A stretch of DNA of 64,000 nucleotides, from positions 868,001-932,000 of the forward strand of contig NZ_CP033325.1 in assembly GCF_003710105.1 (NCBI RefSeq), read 5' to 3'. The notes under the pieces were generated by a model. The model did not search any database and was not told the DNA's origin. It saw nothing but the letters and a program-made list of their open reading frames with translations. Position numbers and translations under genes: made by a program. Positions 1 through 12,200 of this stretch are shown here, piece by piece (within the stretch, counting starts at the first letter, position 1; every line of letters starts with the position of its first letter). The stretch comes from Georgenia faecalis. Its GTDB lineage: Bacteria; Actinomycetota; Actinomycetes; Actinomycetales; Actinomycetaceae.

Positions 1-1
1 G

Positions 2-364
2 CAGCTCACCCGGGGTGCCCGCCTCATGGAGCTGCTCAAGCAGCCGCAGTACTCGCCGTACCCGGTCGAGGACCAGGTCGTCTCGATCTGGGCCGGCACG
101 AAGGGCTACCTCGACGACGTCGAGGTCTCCGACGTCGGCCGGTTCGAGACGGGGCTCATCGAGCACCTGCGTCGCCACACGGACGTCCTCCCGACGATCG
201 CGACCACGGGCAAGCTCGACGAGACGACGACGGAGGCCCTGCGCGCCGCCGTCGAGGCGTTCCGCGCCGACTTCCTGGCCGGGGTGGGCGGCACTGCCGG
301 CGACGACGAGGGTGCAGACGCCAACGTCGAGCAGGAGCAGATCGTCCGGACCAGGCGGGGCTGA
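2..364 (+). CDS. atpA: F1 ATP synthase alpha subunit, C-terminal part (cut by window edge)
   Basis: The last 120 residues of the alpha subunit of F1Fo ATP synthase, the non-catalytic nucleotide-binding partner of beta in the F1 head. The frame is open from base 2 and contains the family's C-terminal helical region, with [16 protein letters not shown] followed by an [12 protein letters not shown]-type stretch. The tail ([14 protein letters not shown]) is acidic and lineage-variable. Gene order atpA-atpG-atpD-atpC follows, with only 2 bases before atpG, so this is the distal half of an atp operon whose upstream genes lie outside the window. The identification is firm; the start is not visible. 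Confidence 0.97.
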   Translation, partial: QLTRGARLMELLKQPQYSPYPVEDQVVSIWAGTKGYLDDVEVSDVGRFETGLIEHLRRHTDVLPTIATTGKLDETTTEALRAAVEAFRADFLAGVGGTAGDDEGADANVEQEQIVRTRRG

Positions 365-366
365 GC

Positions 367-2779
<2,413 letters not shown>

Positions 2780-2811
2780 GCCGGCGTGACGACGACGAAG
2801 GGAACGGCGAC

Positions 2812-3105
2812 GTGGCGCTGACCGTGCACATCGTGGGACCGGAGCGGACGCTGTGGCACGGGGAGGCGAGCGGCGTCAGCGTGCCCGCCCACGACGGTGA
2901 CATGGGGATCCTCTCGGGCCACCAGCCCGTGCTCGCCGTGCTGCGGCCCGGCCACGTGCGCATCACGCCGACCGGTGGCGGTGCGGCGGAGGTCGTCGAC
3001 GTCGCCGGGGGCTTCTGCTCCGTGGACGACGACGTCGTCATGGTGGTCGTCGACAACCCCGACGAGCCGCGCGCGGGGGACACCGAAGCCGCGGCCGGGC
3101 GCTGA
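2812..3105 (+). CDS. atpC: F1 ATP synthase epsilon subunit
   Basis: Epsilon sits at the foot of the rotor and regulates ATP hydrolysis. The 97-residue product has the N-terminal beta-barrel domain (LTVHIVGPERTLWHGEAS, then GDMGILSGHQPVLAVLRPG), but like many actinobacterial forms it is short and lacks most of the C-terminal inhibitory helical hairpin, ending soon after the DDDVVMVVVDNPDEP segment. The GTG start is preceded by GAAGGG at a suitable distance. It is the last atp gene, and DUF2550 follows after 14 bases. Confidence 0.95.
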   Translation: MALTVHIVGPERTLWHGEASGVSVPAHDGDMGILSGHQPVLAVLRPGHVRITPTGGGAAEVVDVAGGFCSVDDDVVMVVVDNPDEPRAGDTEAAAGR

Positions 3106-3119
3106 TACCCGGACGCGTC

Positions 3120-3539
3120 ATGGGCTGGCTGGGTGTGGTCCTGCTCGCCCTGCTCCTCGTCGTGGTCCTCGCGGGCGCGCTGCTGCTGTGGCGCGCCCGC
3201 GCCCTCGGCCGGCGCGTGGGCTCGTTCGAGTGCGCCCGCCGGATCGACGGGGCATGGCGCTCGGGCATCGCGAGCTACGGCGCCGGCCGCCTGGACTGGC
3301 ACCGGCTCGTCTCGCTCTCCTGGCACCCGGCGGCGCGCTGGCGCCGACGGGACCTCGTGCTGGTGGGCTGGGACCAGCGGGTGCGGCCCGGTGGGCCGAG
3401 CCACGTCGTCGAGGCGCGCTTCGCCTGCGCGGACGCGACGTTCGAGCTGGCCATGCGGGCCGAGGCGTTCGCCGGGATGACGAGCTGGCTGGAGGCGACC
3501 CCGCCCAGCGAGCGTGGGCTGGTCTACTCCGAGGACTGA
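3120..3539 (+). CDS. DUF2550 membrane-anchored protein
   Basis: A 139-residue protein with one N-terminal membrane segment (about residues 4-22, GVVLLALLLVVVLAGALLLW) and a compact soluble domain containing RVGSFECARR and SLSWHPAARWRRRDLVLVGW. This matches the actinobacterial DUF2550 family, which regularly follows atpC; its biochemical role is unknown. The gap of 14 bases to atpC suggests co-transcription with the atp operon. Family membership is confident, function is not. Confidence 0.85.
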   Translation: MGWLGVVLLALLLVVVLAGALLLWRARALGRRVGSFECARRIDGAWRSGIASYGAGRLDWHRLVSLSWHPAARWRRRDLVLVGWDQRVRPGGPSHVVEARFACADATFELAMRAEAFAGMTSWLEATPPSERGLVYSED

Positions 3540-3598
3540 CCCGCTCGCAAGGACCCGACGACCCGCCGTAACGCCGCAACCACCAGGGAGGACCATCC

Positions 3599-4294
3599 GT
3601 GCGCACCGTCGTCGCGACGTGCTCGGTCGACTACACCGGGCGCCTCGACGCGCACCTGCCGCTGGCGACCCGGCTGCTCATGGTCAAGGCGGACGGGTCG
3701 GTCCTGGTCCACTCCGACGGCGGCTCGTACAAGCCGCTCAACTGGATGAGCCCGCCGTGCAAGGTGGCGGTGTCCGCGCCCGACGCCGACGCTGGCGCCG
3801 CGGGGGTCACCCAGGTGTGGACCGTGCAGAGCACCAAGGGCGACGACCGCCTGGTGATCTCGATCCACGAGGTGCTGCACGACGCGACGTTCGACCTCGG
3901 CGTCGACCCCGGGCTGGTCAAGGACGGGGTCGAGGCACACCTGCAGGAGCTGCTCGCCGAGCAGATCGACCTCCTCGGTCCCGGCCACCGCCTGGTGCGA
4001 CGGGAGTTCCCGACGGCGATCGGCCCGGTGGACATCATGGCGCGCGACGCCGGCGGGGCGAGCGTCGCCGTGGAGATCAAGCGCCGCGGGGACATCGACG
4101 GCGTCGAGCAGCTCACGCGCTACCTCGAGCTCCTCAACCGTGACCCGCTCCTCGCGCCGGTCCGGGGGGTCTTCGCCGCCCAGGAGATCAAGCCCCAGGC
4201 GCGCGTCCTCGCCACCGACCGGGGCATCCGCTGCGTCGTCCTCGACTACAACGCCATGCGCGGCCTGGACGACCCCGGCACCCGGCTCTTCTAG
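3599..4294 (+). CDS. nucS: Endonuclease NucS (mismatch-specific)
   Basis: A 231-residue NucS/EndoMS homologue. In actinobacteria and archaea this enzyme cuts both strands at mismatched bases, and it provides mismatch repair in lineages without MutS/MutL. The N-terminal DNA-binding half ([11 protein letters not shown]) is followed by the C-terminal nuclease core with [26 protein letters not shown] and the YLELLNRDP segment, i.e. a RecB-like D-x(n)-ExK site. The GTG start has GGGAGGAC upstream. It lies 59 bases after the DUF2550 gene, the usual neighbourhood in actinobacteria. Confidence 0.94.
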   Translation: MRTVVATCSVDYTGRLDAHLPLATRLLMVKADGSVLVHSDGGSYKPLNWMSPPCKVAVSAPDADAGAAGVTQVWTVQSTKGDDRLVISIHEVLHDATFDLGVDPGLVKDGVEAHLQELLAEQIDLLGPGHRLVRREFPTAIGPVDIMARDAGGASVAVEIKRRGDIDGVEQLTRYLELLNRDPLLAPVRGVFAAQEIKPQARVLATDRGIRCVVLDYNAMRGLDDPGTRLF

Positions 4295-4372
4295 GGCGAG
4301 CGGACCGCGTCCGGACCGGCAGGCCGGGACCTCCTGCCCGGCGCGCACCGGCATCGGGGGGAGAATAGGCGT

Positions 4373-5599
4373 ATGACCCCCGAACCCGTCCTCGCCCTCC
4401 GCGGGCGCGTCGTCGCCCCCTCCACCGTCATCGACGACGGCGTCGTCGTCCTCCAGGGCGAGCGCATCGCCTTCGTCGGCACGCGCGCCGACGCCGCGGG
4501 AGCCGGCTGGCAGGAGGCCGTCGAGGCCGCCGCCCCGGCCGCGGAGGGCGCGCTCGTCCTGCCGGGGCTCGTGGACGTCCACAACCACGGCGGCGGCGGG
4601 GCCAGCTTCCCCGACGCGGAGGACGCGGCCACCGCCCAGGTCGCCATCGACGAGCACCGTCGGCACGGCACCACCTCCCTGGTGGCGTCCCTCGTCACCG
4701 CCACCCCGGACGTCCTGCGCCAGCGCGTGCAGGTCCTCGCGGACCTGGCCGACGCCGGGGAGCTCGCCGGGATCCACTTCGAGGGGCCGTTCATCTCCGC
4801 CGAGCGGTGCGGGGCGCAGAACCCGGCGGCCATCCAGGAGCCGGATGCGGCCCTCACCGCGGAGCTGCTCGAGCTCGGCCGCGGCCACGTCGTCACCATG
4901 ACCCTGGCCCCCGAGGCGCCGGGCGTCCGCGGCACCGACGGCGTGGTGGCGGCGCTCGTCGCGGGCGGCGCCCTGCCATCCTTCGGGCACACCGTCGCCA
5001 CCGCCGCGCAGACGCGCGCGGCACTCGCTGAGACCGTCGAGCTGCTCGCCGGCACGCCGGGGGCCCGCTCCGCGCGAGCGACCGTCACCCACCTGTTCAA
5101 CGGCATGAACCCCATGCACCACCGCGCGCCCGGGCCGATCCCGGAGTTCCTCGCCGCCGCCTCCCACGGGGACCTCCTCGTCGAGCTCATCGACGACGGC
5201 ACCCACATCGACCCCGAGCTCGGCCGGGCCGTCTTCGAGCTCGTGGGCCGGGACAACGTCCTCCTCGTCACCGACGCCATGGCCGCCGCCGGCATGCCCG
5301 ACGGGTCCTACCAGCTCGGCTCGCTCGCCGTCACGGTCGCCGACGGCGTCGCGCGCCTCACCGGCGGGGAGTCCATCGCGGGCGGCACCGCACACCTCCT
5401 CGACGTCGTCCGCTCGTGCGTGGCCGGCGGCGTCCCGCTCGTCGACGCCGTCTACGCCGCCTCTGTGACGCCGGCCGGTGTGCTCGGCCGCACCGACATC
5501 GGCGCGCTCGAGGCCGGGCGGCGTGCCGACGTCGTCGTCACCGATGCGGAGCTGCGCCCGGTGCGGGTGCTCCGCGGCGGGATCGACCAGGGACGGTGA
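4373..5599 (+). CDS. nagA: N-acetylglucosamine-6-phosphate deacetylase
   Basis: Removes acetate from GlcNAc-6-phosphate in amino-sugar and peptidoglycan recycling or chitin use. The 408-residue protein has the amidohydrolase fold with DVHNHGG near residue 70, the metal-binding Glu in HFEGPF, FGHT, the THLFNGMNPMHHR motif and the catalytic Asp in LLVTDAMAAAG. The ATG start has a G-rich GGGGGGAG ribosome site 8 bases upstream. Its stop overlaps the next start as GTGA, so it is translationally coupled to the GH1-like gene. No nagB or PTS gene is visible here. Confidence 0.93.
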   Translation: MTPEPVLALRGRVVAPSTVIDDGVVVLQGERIAFVGTRADAAGAGWQEAVEAAAPAAEGALVLPGLVDVHNHGGGGASFPDAEDAATAQVAIDEHRRHGTTSLVASLVTATPDVLRQRVQVLADLADAGELAGIHFEGPFISAERCGAQNPAAIQEPDAALTAELLELGRGHVVTMTLAPEAPGVRGTDGVVAALVAGGALPSFGHTVATAAQTRAALAETVELLAGTPGARSARATVTHLFNGMNPMHHRAPGPIPEFLAAASHGDLLVELIDDGTHIDPELGRAVFELVGRDNVLLVTDAMAAAGMPDGSYQLGSLAVTVADGVARLTGGESIAGGTAHLLDVVRSCVAGGVPLVDAVYAASVTPAGVLGRTDIGALEAGRRADVVVTDAELRPVRVLRGGIDQGR

Positions 5600-6723
5600 C
5601 CGCCCTACGGTGGGCCGCCGCCGGTGCGACGCCCGACCCCCGGGTCGTCGAGGCCGTGGCCGGCCTCGGTGTCGACGCCTACCGCCTCACCCTGTCCTGG
5701 GCACGCCTGCAGCCGGCGCCGGACGGGCCGCTCGACGATCGCGAGCTCGACCGGCTCCGGGCGGCGACCCGCGCCCTGCGCCGCGCGGGCGTCGACCCGG
5801 TGATCGCCCTGGGCCACGACGCGCCGCTCGGTGCGGGCTGGGGCGACCGGGCGACGGCGCAGGCCTACGGGCGGCTCGCCGGCCGGGTCGCCGGCGCCCT
5901 CGGCGACGACGTCGCCGCCTGGACCACCCTCACCCGGCCGTGGCGCCTCGCCTTCGCGGCCCCCACGGGCGCGGAGGCCCTCGCCGCGGCGCACCACCTC
6001 AGCCTCGGGCACGGCCTCGCGGCCGCCGCCGTGCGCGCGGAGCTCGGGGCGGCCGCGGTGGTCGGCGTCGAGCTGGACCTCCACGTCACCCACCCGGCCA
6101 ACGCCACGTCCTCGGGCGACCTCGAGGCGGTCGCCCGCATCGACGCCGCCGGCAACCACGTCTTCCTCGGTCCGGTGCTCGACGGCAGCTACCCGGTGCG
6201 CCTGCGTCGCCAGACGGTCGGCGCGAGCGACTGGTCGTTCGTCCGCCCCGGCGACCTCGAGGTGACCCGGCAGCGGGTGGACGTGCTCGGGGTGAGCTAC
6301 GACGGCAGCCGCCTCGTGCGCCGTGGCCCCGGCAACGGCGGGGCGCCCTGGGTGGGCGCCGACGACGTCGAGCACGTCGCCGGCCCTGGGCCCGACGGGC
6401 TGTTCCCGGACCCCGAGGGGCTCACCGAGCTCCTCACGGCCCTCGACAACGCCTACCCCGAGCTCCCGCTCGTCGCCGTCCCCACCCTCACCGGGACCGG
6501 GACGGCAGCCGTCGGGCACGCGCGCGCGCTCGTCGCGGCGACCGCTGAAGCGGGGGCTGCCGGCGCCGGCGTGCGCGGCTTCGTCGCCGGTCCCGCGGTC
6601 GGTGGCCCTGGCGAGGACGGGCTGCTCCGCGAGGCGGGCGGCGCCCTCGTGCCGACCGAGCTGGGGCAGTGGTACGCCGCCACGGTCCGTGCCGGTGCCC
6701 CGACGACGCGCTCGGTGGGCTGA
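5596..6723 (+). CDS. GH1 (beta-glucosidase)-like protein lacking catalytic glutamates
   Basis: A 375-residue relative of glycoside hydrolase family 1. GH1 landmarks are visible: DAYRLTLSWARLQP (strand 2), GVDPVIALGHDAPLG, and AAWTTLTRPWRLAF, where a true GH1 has the acid/base motif T-L-N-E-P. Here N-E is replaced by T-R. The nucleophile motif (I/V)TENG is also absent: the region ELPLVAVPTLTGTGTA has no Glu in the right place. The protein is shorter than usual (family about 440-470). The GTG start overlaps the nagA stop. I infer a pseudo-glycosidase, perhaps a sugar-binding or regulatory partner; function is unproven. Confidence 0.75.
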   Translation: MTALRWAAAGATPDPRVVEAVAGLGVDAYRLTLSWARLQPAPDGPLDDRELDRLRAATRALRRAGVDPVIALGHDAPLGAGWGDRATAQAYGRLAGRVAGALGDDVAAWTTLTRPWRLAFAAPTGAEALAAAHHLSLGHGLAAAAVRAELGAAAVVGVELDLHVTHPANATSSGDLEAVARIDAAGNHVFLGPVLDGSYPVRLRRQTVGASDWSFVRPGDLEVTRQRVDVLGVSYDGSRLVRRGPGNGGAPWVGADDVEHVAGPGPDGLFPDPEGLTELLTALDNAYPELPLVAVPTLTGTGTAAVGHARALVAATAEAGAAGAGVRGFVAGPAVGGPGEDGLLREAGGALVPTELGQWYAATVRAGAPTTRSVG

Positions 6724-6726
6724 GGC

Positions 6727-7032
6727 GTGCCCTCCTCCCGTCGTTCGCAGCGGCGCCCGTACAGCCAGGGCCACACCCCGCTGGACCCCGACCGGCTGCG
6801 CGGCATCGCCCGCACCGAGCACGGGCCCGGCGGCGAGGAGTACGTCGTCCGGCAGGTCCGTGGCTCCGAGAAGGCCTACCGGTGCCCGGGCTGCGACCAG
6901 CTCGTCCCGCCGGGCGTCTCGCACGTCGTCGCCTGGCCGTCCGACCACCTGCTGGGCGCGCAGGCCGCGCTCGCCGACCGTCGGCACTGGCACACCTCGT
7001 GCTGGTCGGGGCGGCGGCGACCCACGCGCTGA
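6727..7032 (+). CDS. Conserved actinobacterial protein with Cys/His zinc-like motif
   Basis: A 101-residue basic protein with an Arg-rich N-terminus (PSSRRSQRRPY), then YRCPGCDQLVPPGVSHVVAW and a terminal RRHWHTSCW. The C-x2-C and H-x-x-C pairs suggest a small zinc-binding fold. Proteins of this type are widespread in actinobacteria and are often mislabelled ATP/GTP-binding; no P-loop is present. The GTG start lies 3 bases after the GH1-like stop, so it is probably in the same transcript. Function unknown. Confidence 0.75.
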   Translation: MPSSRRSQRRPYSQGHTPLDPDRLRGIARTEHGPGGEEYVVRQVRGSEKAYRCPGCDQLVPPGVSHVVAWPSDHLLGAQAALADRRHWHTSCWSGRRRPTR

Positions 7033-7125
7033 GCCCCGCGGAGCGGCCCCCGGGGCGGGGGCGCGCGACGGCGGCCGGGTCCGGGGTGCGCTGCGCCGCC
7101 GGCGGGTGGGTGCCATCCTCGGGCC

Positions 7126-7941
7126 ATGGACCTCGCACTCCACCGCCACGGCCCCGCCGACGGCGTCCCCCTCGTCCTGCTCCACGCGTTCCCGTTCGAC
7201 TCGCGGATGTGGGACGGCGTCCTCGCGCACCTGCCCCACGACGTCCCCGTCCTCACGCTCGACGCCCCCGGGTTCGGGGACTCGCCCGCCTTCGACGTCG
7301 TCGCGGGTGCGCTCGGGCGGCGCGGCGAGCCCTCGCTCGAGACCTGCGCCGACGCCGTCGCCGCCACGCTGCGGGGGGCCGGCGTGGAGCGGGCCGTCGT
7401 CGCCGGGCTGTCCATGGGCGGGTACACCCTGCTGGCGCTCGCCGAGCGCCACCGCTCGCTGCTCGCCGCCGTCGGGCTGCTCGACACGAAGGCGGAGGCG
7501 GACACCGACGAGGCGCGCGCCAAGCGCCTGCGGGTCGCCGACGAGGCGGCGACCCGGGGGGCCGACGTCGTCGCGGGCTCCCTCGAGGACATGCTGGCGC
7601 CCGGGACGCGGGCGGAGCGCCCCGACGTCGTCGCGCGCGTGCGGACGTGGCTGGCGCAGGCGCCGCCGGCCGGGATCGCGTGGGCGCAGCGGGCCATGGC
7701 GGCGCGGCCCGCGCGGCTCACCGCCCTGGAGGACCTCGAGGTGCCCGGCCTCGTCCTGCGCGGGGCGCAGGACACCCTGAGCCCGCAGGAGGCGGCCGAG
7801 GCGATGGTCCAGCGCCTGTCGGCCGGCGGGGAGCTGGTCGTCGTCCCGCGCGCCGCCCACCTCAGTGCGGTGGAGGACCCAGCGGCCGTGGCCGCCGCCC
7901 TCGCCCGCCTGCACGCCCGCGCCGTCGGCCACCGCCCGTAG
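7126..7941 (+). CDS. Alpha/beta-fold hydrolase
   Basis: A 271-residue single-domain alpha/beta hydrolase. Visible are the oxyanion-region LLHAFPFDSRMWDGVL, the nucleophile elbow GLSMGGYTLLALAE, a strand-associated acid in LRGAQDTLSPQEAAEAM and the catalytic His in PRAAHLSAVEDP. The order Ser-Asp-His is intact, so the enzyme should be active, but the substrate cannot be told. The N-terminus (MDLALHRHGPADGVPLVLLHA) is typical of haloperoxidase or esterase-like members. It is convergent with the next gene, 24 bases away. Confidence 0.88.
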   Translation: MDLALHRHGPADGVPLVLLHAFPFDSRMWDGVLAHLPHDVPVLTLDAPGFGDSPAFDVVAGALGRRGEPSLETCADAVAATLRGAGVERAVVAGLSMGGYTLLALAERHRSLLAAVGLLDTKAEADTDEARAKRLRVADEAATRGADVVAGSLEDMLAPGTRAERPDVVARVRTWLAQAPPAGIAWAQRAMAARPARLTALEDLEVPGLVLRGAQDTLSPQEAAEAMVQRLSAGGELVVVPRAAHLSAVEDPAAVAAALARLHARAVGHRP

Positions 7942-7965
7942 GAGCGGGCCCGGGGGACGGCGAGG

Positions 7966-8391
7966 TCAGTCCCGCGGGGCGCGGTCCCAGCCCGGCAGCA
8001 GCCGCTCGAGGGCGTCGGGGAGGTCGATGGACTCCCCGTCCTTGCCGCCGGCGCCGAGCACCATCGGCGGCGGGGTCTCGCGCAGCTCCACCCCGCGCAG
8101 CCGCTCGCGGAGGCCGAGGGGGGCCGTGAGGACGTAGAACCGGCCGTCCGTGCCCAGGCCCGCCGCGCGGTCCGCCCGCAGGTACCAGCCGGTGACGTCG
8201 CTGCGCGCCGAGCCGGCGCCGCCGTACCCGCGGACGCGGAGAGGTTCGGCGGGAAGCCTCTCGCGGGCGACCGCCGCGAAGCGCTCGAGCAGCGCGCGCG
8301 CCCGCGCGTGCTCGGCCTCCTGCCGGCGGGCGAGCATGTCCGCGTGCACCGCCGCGGCCTCGCGCCGATCGTCCGACCAGCTCGTCGTCAT
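7966..8391 (-). CDS. Conserved hypothetical protein
   Basis: A 141-residue soluble protein that I do not recognise by name. The first 50 residues form a charged helix rich in Arg, Glu and Ala (RREAAAVHADMLARRQEAEH). A compact region follows, with RGYGGAGSARSDVTGWYLR and GRFYVLTAPLGLRERL, then a Pro-rich segment before DLPDALERLLPGWDRAP. No signal peptide or membrane segment is seen. Codon use fits the genome. It is convergent with the hydrolase and divergent from the GNAT gene, with 34 bases between starts. Confidence 0.7.
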   Translation of the reverse strand: MTTSWSDDRREAAAVHADMLARRQEAEHARARALLERFAAVARERLPAEPLRVRGYGGAGSARSDVTGWYLRADRAAGLGTDGRFYVLTAPLGLRERLRGVELRETPPPMVLGAGGKDGESIDLPDALERLLPGWDRAPRD

Positions 8392-8425
8392 CGCCCCAGG
8401 CTACGCGCGCCCTACGCTGGTCGCC

Positions 8426-8911
8426 GTGACCGCGCCCCACGCCCGCATCCGCCCCGCCACCGCCGACGACGCCGCTGGGCTCGCCGCCCTCCAGGCGACC
8501 TGCTGGCGGCAGACCTACGCCGGGACCGTGCCCGAGCACGTGCTCGCCGACCGGGAGCGCACGGGCCTGGAGTGGTGGCAGCGCCGGCTCGCCGACCCCG
8601 GTGGCGCCAGCACGTGGGTGGCGACGCGCGCGGGGGAGCTCCTCGGGTTCGCCGTCGCTGAGGCGGTCGGCCCGGGAGACGTGCGCCCGCTCCGGCTCCG
8701 CGCGCTCTACGTCCTCGCGCAGGAGCACGGCACGGGCCTCGGCCAGGCCCTCCTCGACACCGCGGTCGGGGACGCCCCGTGCTTCCTCTGGGTCGCCGAG
8801 GAGAACCCCCGCGCCCACGCGTTCTACCGCCGCAACGGCTTCGAGCCGGACGGCGCCCGCGAGATCGCCGAGCGCTGGGGAGGCGTCGCGGGCGTGCGGC
8901 TGGTGCGCTGA
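8426..8911 (+). CDS. GNAT family N-acetyltransferase
   Basis: A 161-residue single GNAT domain that transfers an acetyl group from acetyl-CoA to an amine. It begins RIRPATADDAAGLAALQ and has the Q/R-x-x-G-x-G/A-like pyrophosphate loop EHGTGLGQALLDTA and the C-terminal strand FLWVAEENPRAHAFYRRNGF, which is diagnostic of the family. The GTG start at 8426 is chosen because the homology begins right after it; the open frame extends further upstream without support. The substrate is unknown. Confidence 0.88.
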   Translation: MTAPHARIRPATADDAAGLAALQATCWRQTYAGTVPEHVLADRERTGLEWWQRRLADPGGASTWVATRAGELLGFAVAEAVGPGDVRPLRLRALYVLAQEHGTGLGQALLDTAVGDAPCFLWVAEENPRAHAFYRRNGFEPDGAREIAERWGGVAGVRLVR

Positions 8912-8999
8912 CCGCACCGGCCGGGCGCGTGCGCCGTGGAGCCCGCGTGCGTGCGCCGCGCGCGCCCGCGCTGCGCCTTAGGCTGCGGGCGCCCGGACC

Positions 9000-10445
9000 C
9001 TAGGCCCGCGGCTTGCGGCCGCGCGGCTTCTCGGCCGCAGGCTGGTCGACGGCCTCGATGACCGTCGTGTCGTCCACCGCCTCGAAGGTGGCCGTTGCGT
9101 CGACCGGCTCCAGGGTCGCCGTGTCGTCCGGCAGGGCAGCGACCGTCGGGGCAGCGACCGTCGCGGCGGGAGCGTCCTGGGCCGGTGCCCCGGCGGCGTC
9201 GTCGGGGGCCTCCGTCGCCACCGCTGGGTCGGCGGGTGCCGCGGCACCGTGGTCGTCGGCGGGGCCGCCCGGCGCGGCGGGGGCCGCGTCCTCCGTGGCG
9301 CCGACGTGCTCGGCGAGGGCACCGCGCAGACCGGCGACGTACTCGGCGATGTCCTCGCGCTGCCGGGCGAGAGCGGCCACCTCGCGCTCGGCGGCGGCGC
9401 GGTCCGCCTCGGCTGCCGCGCGTGCCTCGGCCCGCAACCGGTCGGCCGCCTGGGCCGCCTCCGCGGCGAGGCGGTCCGCCTCGACCCGGGCGGCATGCAA
9501 CCGGTGCGCGGCCTGGGTGTCGGCGTCGGTGAGGACGGCCTCGGCGCGCTGCAGCGCCTCGGCCACCCGGGCCTCGGCGGCGGCCGCCCGGGCTTCGGCG
9601 TCGGCGACGAGCGCATCGCTGGCGGCACGCGCCTGGGCGTGCGCGGCCGCGTTCGCCCGCTCGGCCGCCTCCCGGCTGACGACGATCTCCTGCTCGGCCT
9701 CGACCTGCGTGCGGCGCGCGGCGGCGCGCGCCTCGTCGAGGAGTCGTTGGGCCTCGGCCCGCAGCTCGGCGGCCTCGCTGCGCGCCTGGCTCGCCTCCGC
9801 GTGGAGCCGGCCGGCCTCCGCCGTCACGGCCGCGCTCTGGGCCTCCGCGTCCGCGCGCAGCTGGGTGGTGGCGGTGGCGGCTTCGGCCCGTAGGACGGCC
9901 AGCTCATGCTCGAGCCCGGCGCGCCGGGTGGCCTCGGCCTGACGGGCCGCGTCCGTGATGCGTGCGGCCTCGCGCTCGGCCGAGCCGACGAGCTCCTGGG
10001 CGCGGCGGGCCGCCGCGTCCAGGGTGGTGCGGGCCTGTGCCCCGGAGCGCTCGAGGATCTCGCCCGCCTCGCGGCGCGCGGCGCCGACCCGTGCAGCGGC
10101 TTCGGCCTCGGCGCGGTCGGTGAGGTCGGCAGCCTGGGCGCGGGCGCCGGCCAGGTGCCGGGCGGCCTCCGCCTCGGCGCGTTCCACGACCCCGGAGGAC
10201 TGCTCCTCCGCCGAGCGGAGGAGCTGCTCGATGCGCGCGCCGAGCCCGGTGTAGGTGGGGCGCTCGTGCTCGCGGAGGGTGCGCTGGGCCTCCGAGAGCT
10301 CTCCCGCGAGGTGCATGGTGCGCTCGTCCAGGGCCGCCACCTGGGCACGGGCCCCCGCCAGCGCCTCCTCCAGCTCGTGCATCCGCTGGTCGACCTGGGC
10401 GCGGTCATACCCCCGCATGACCACCGGGAAGGCGTCCTCGGTCAT
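9000..10445 (-). CDS. DivIVA-like coiled-coil protein
   Basis: A 481-residue protein with an N-terminal DivIVA-type motif (FPVVMRGYDRAQVDQRMHEL), about 300 residues of nearly uninterrupted Ala/Glu/Arg coiled coil (for example EAAELRAEAQRLLDEARAAA), then a low-complexity Pro/Ala/Thr/Asp tail and a basic end KPRGRKPRA. DivIVA-family proteins sense membrane curvature and organise polar or septal growth in actinobacteria; a scaffold role is inferred. The ATG is preceded by AGGAGGATCC, a strong ribosome site, so the long upstream extension of the frame is not used. Divergent from the envelope operon. Confidence 0.8.
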   Translation of the reverse strand: MTEDAFPVVMRGYDRAQVDQRMHELEEALAGARAQVAALDERTMHLAGELSEAQRTLREHERPTYTGLGARIEQLLRSAEEQSSGVVERAEAEAARHLAGARAQAADLTDRAEAEAAARVGAARREAGEILERSGAQARTTLDAAARRAQELVGSAEREAARITDAARQAEATRRAGLEHELAVLRAEAATATTQLRADAEAQSAAVTAEAGRLHAEASQARSEAAELRAEAQRLLDEARAAARRTQVEAEQEIVVSREAAERANAAAHAQARAASDALVADAEARAAAAEARVAEALQRAEAVLTDADTQAAHRLHAARVEADRLAAEAAQAADRLRAEARAAAEADRAAAEREVAALARQREDIAEYVAGLRGALAEHVGATEDAAPAAPGGPADDHGAAAPADPAVATEAPDDAAGAPAQDAPAATVAAPTVAALPDDTATLEPVDATATFEAVDDTTVIEAVDQPAAEKPRGRKPRA

Positions 10446-10691
10446 GGATCCTCCTGTCGCCGGGCCGGAGTACGACAGCGTATCCGCGTCCACGGTGCCC
10501 GACCCCTCGGGCGGGCGGCCCGCCCGGCGGAGGGCGGGGGGCGGCCGTGGCGAGCGGCCGGCACCGGGCGCCCCGCGTACCGCCCGCACCCTTTTGATCA
10601 CGGTTGGGTAACACACCGGGGCAAAGGACGGCGTATCCTGGCATGTCGTCCGCACCCGCGGGCGATCCCCGACGTCAGGACTGCATCACTC
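10446..10691. promoter_or_regulatory. Divergent promoter region between DivIVA-like gene and envelope operon
   Basis: A 246-base non-coding stretch between two divergent genes. It contains AT-richer patches (TTTTGATCACGGTTGGGTAA at 10591-10610) and a TATCCT hexamer at 10634-10639 that could be a -10 box for the rightward operon, giving a 5' leader of about 45 bases. No -35 match of good quality sits at 17 bases upstream. Assignment is by position and composition only. Confidence 0.35.
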
Positions 10692-12196
<1,505 letters not shown>

Positions 12197-12200
<4 letters not shown>

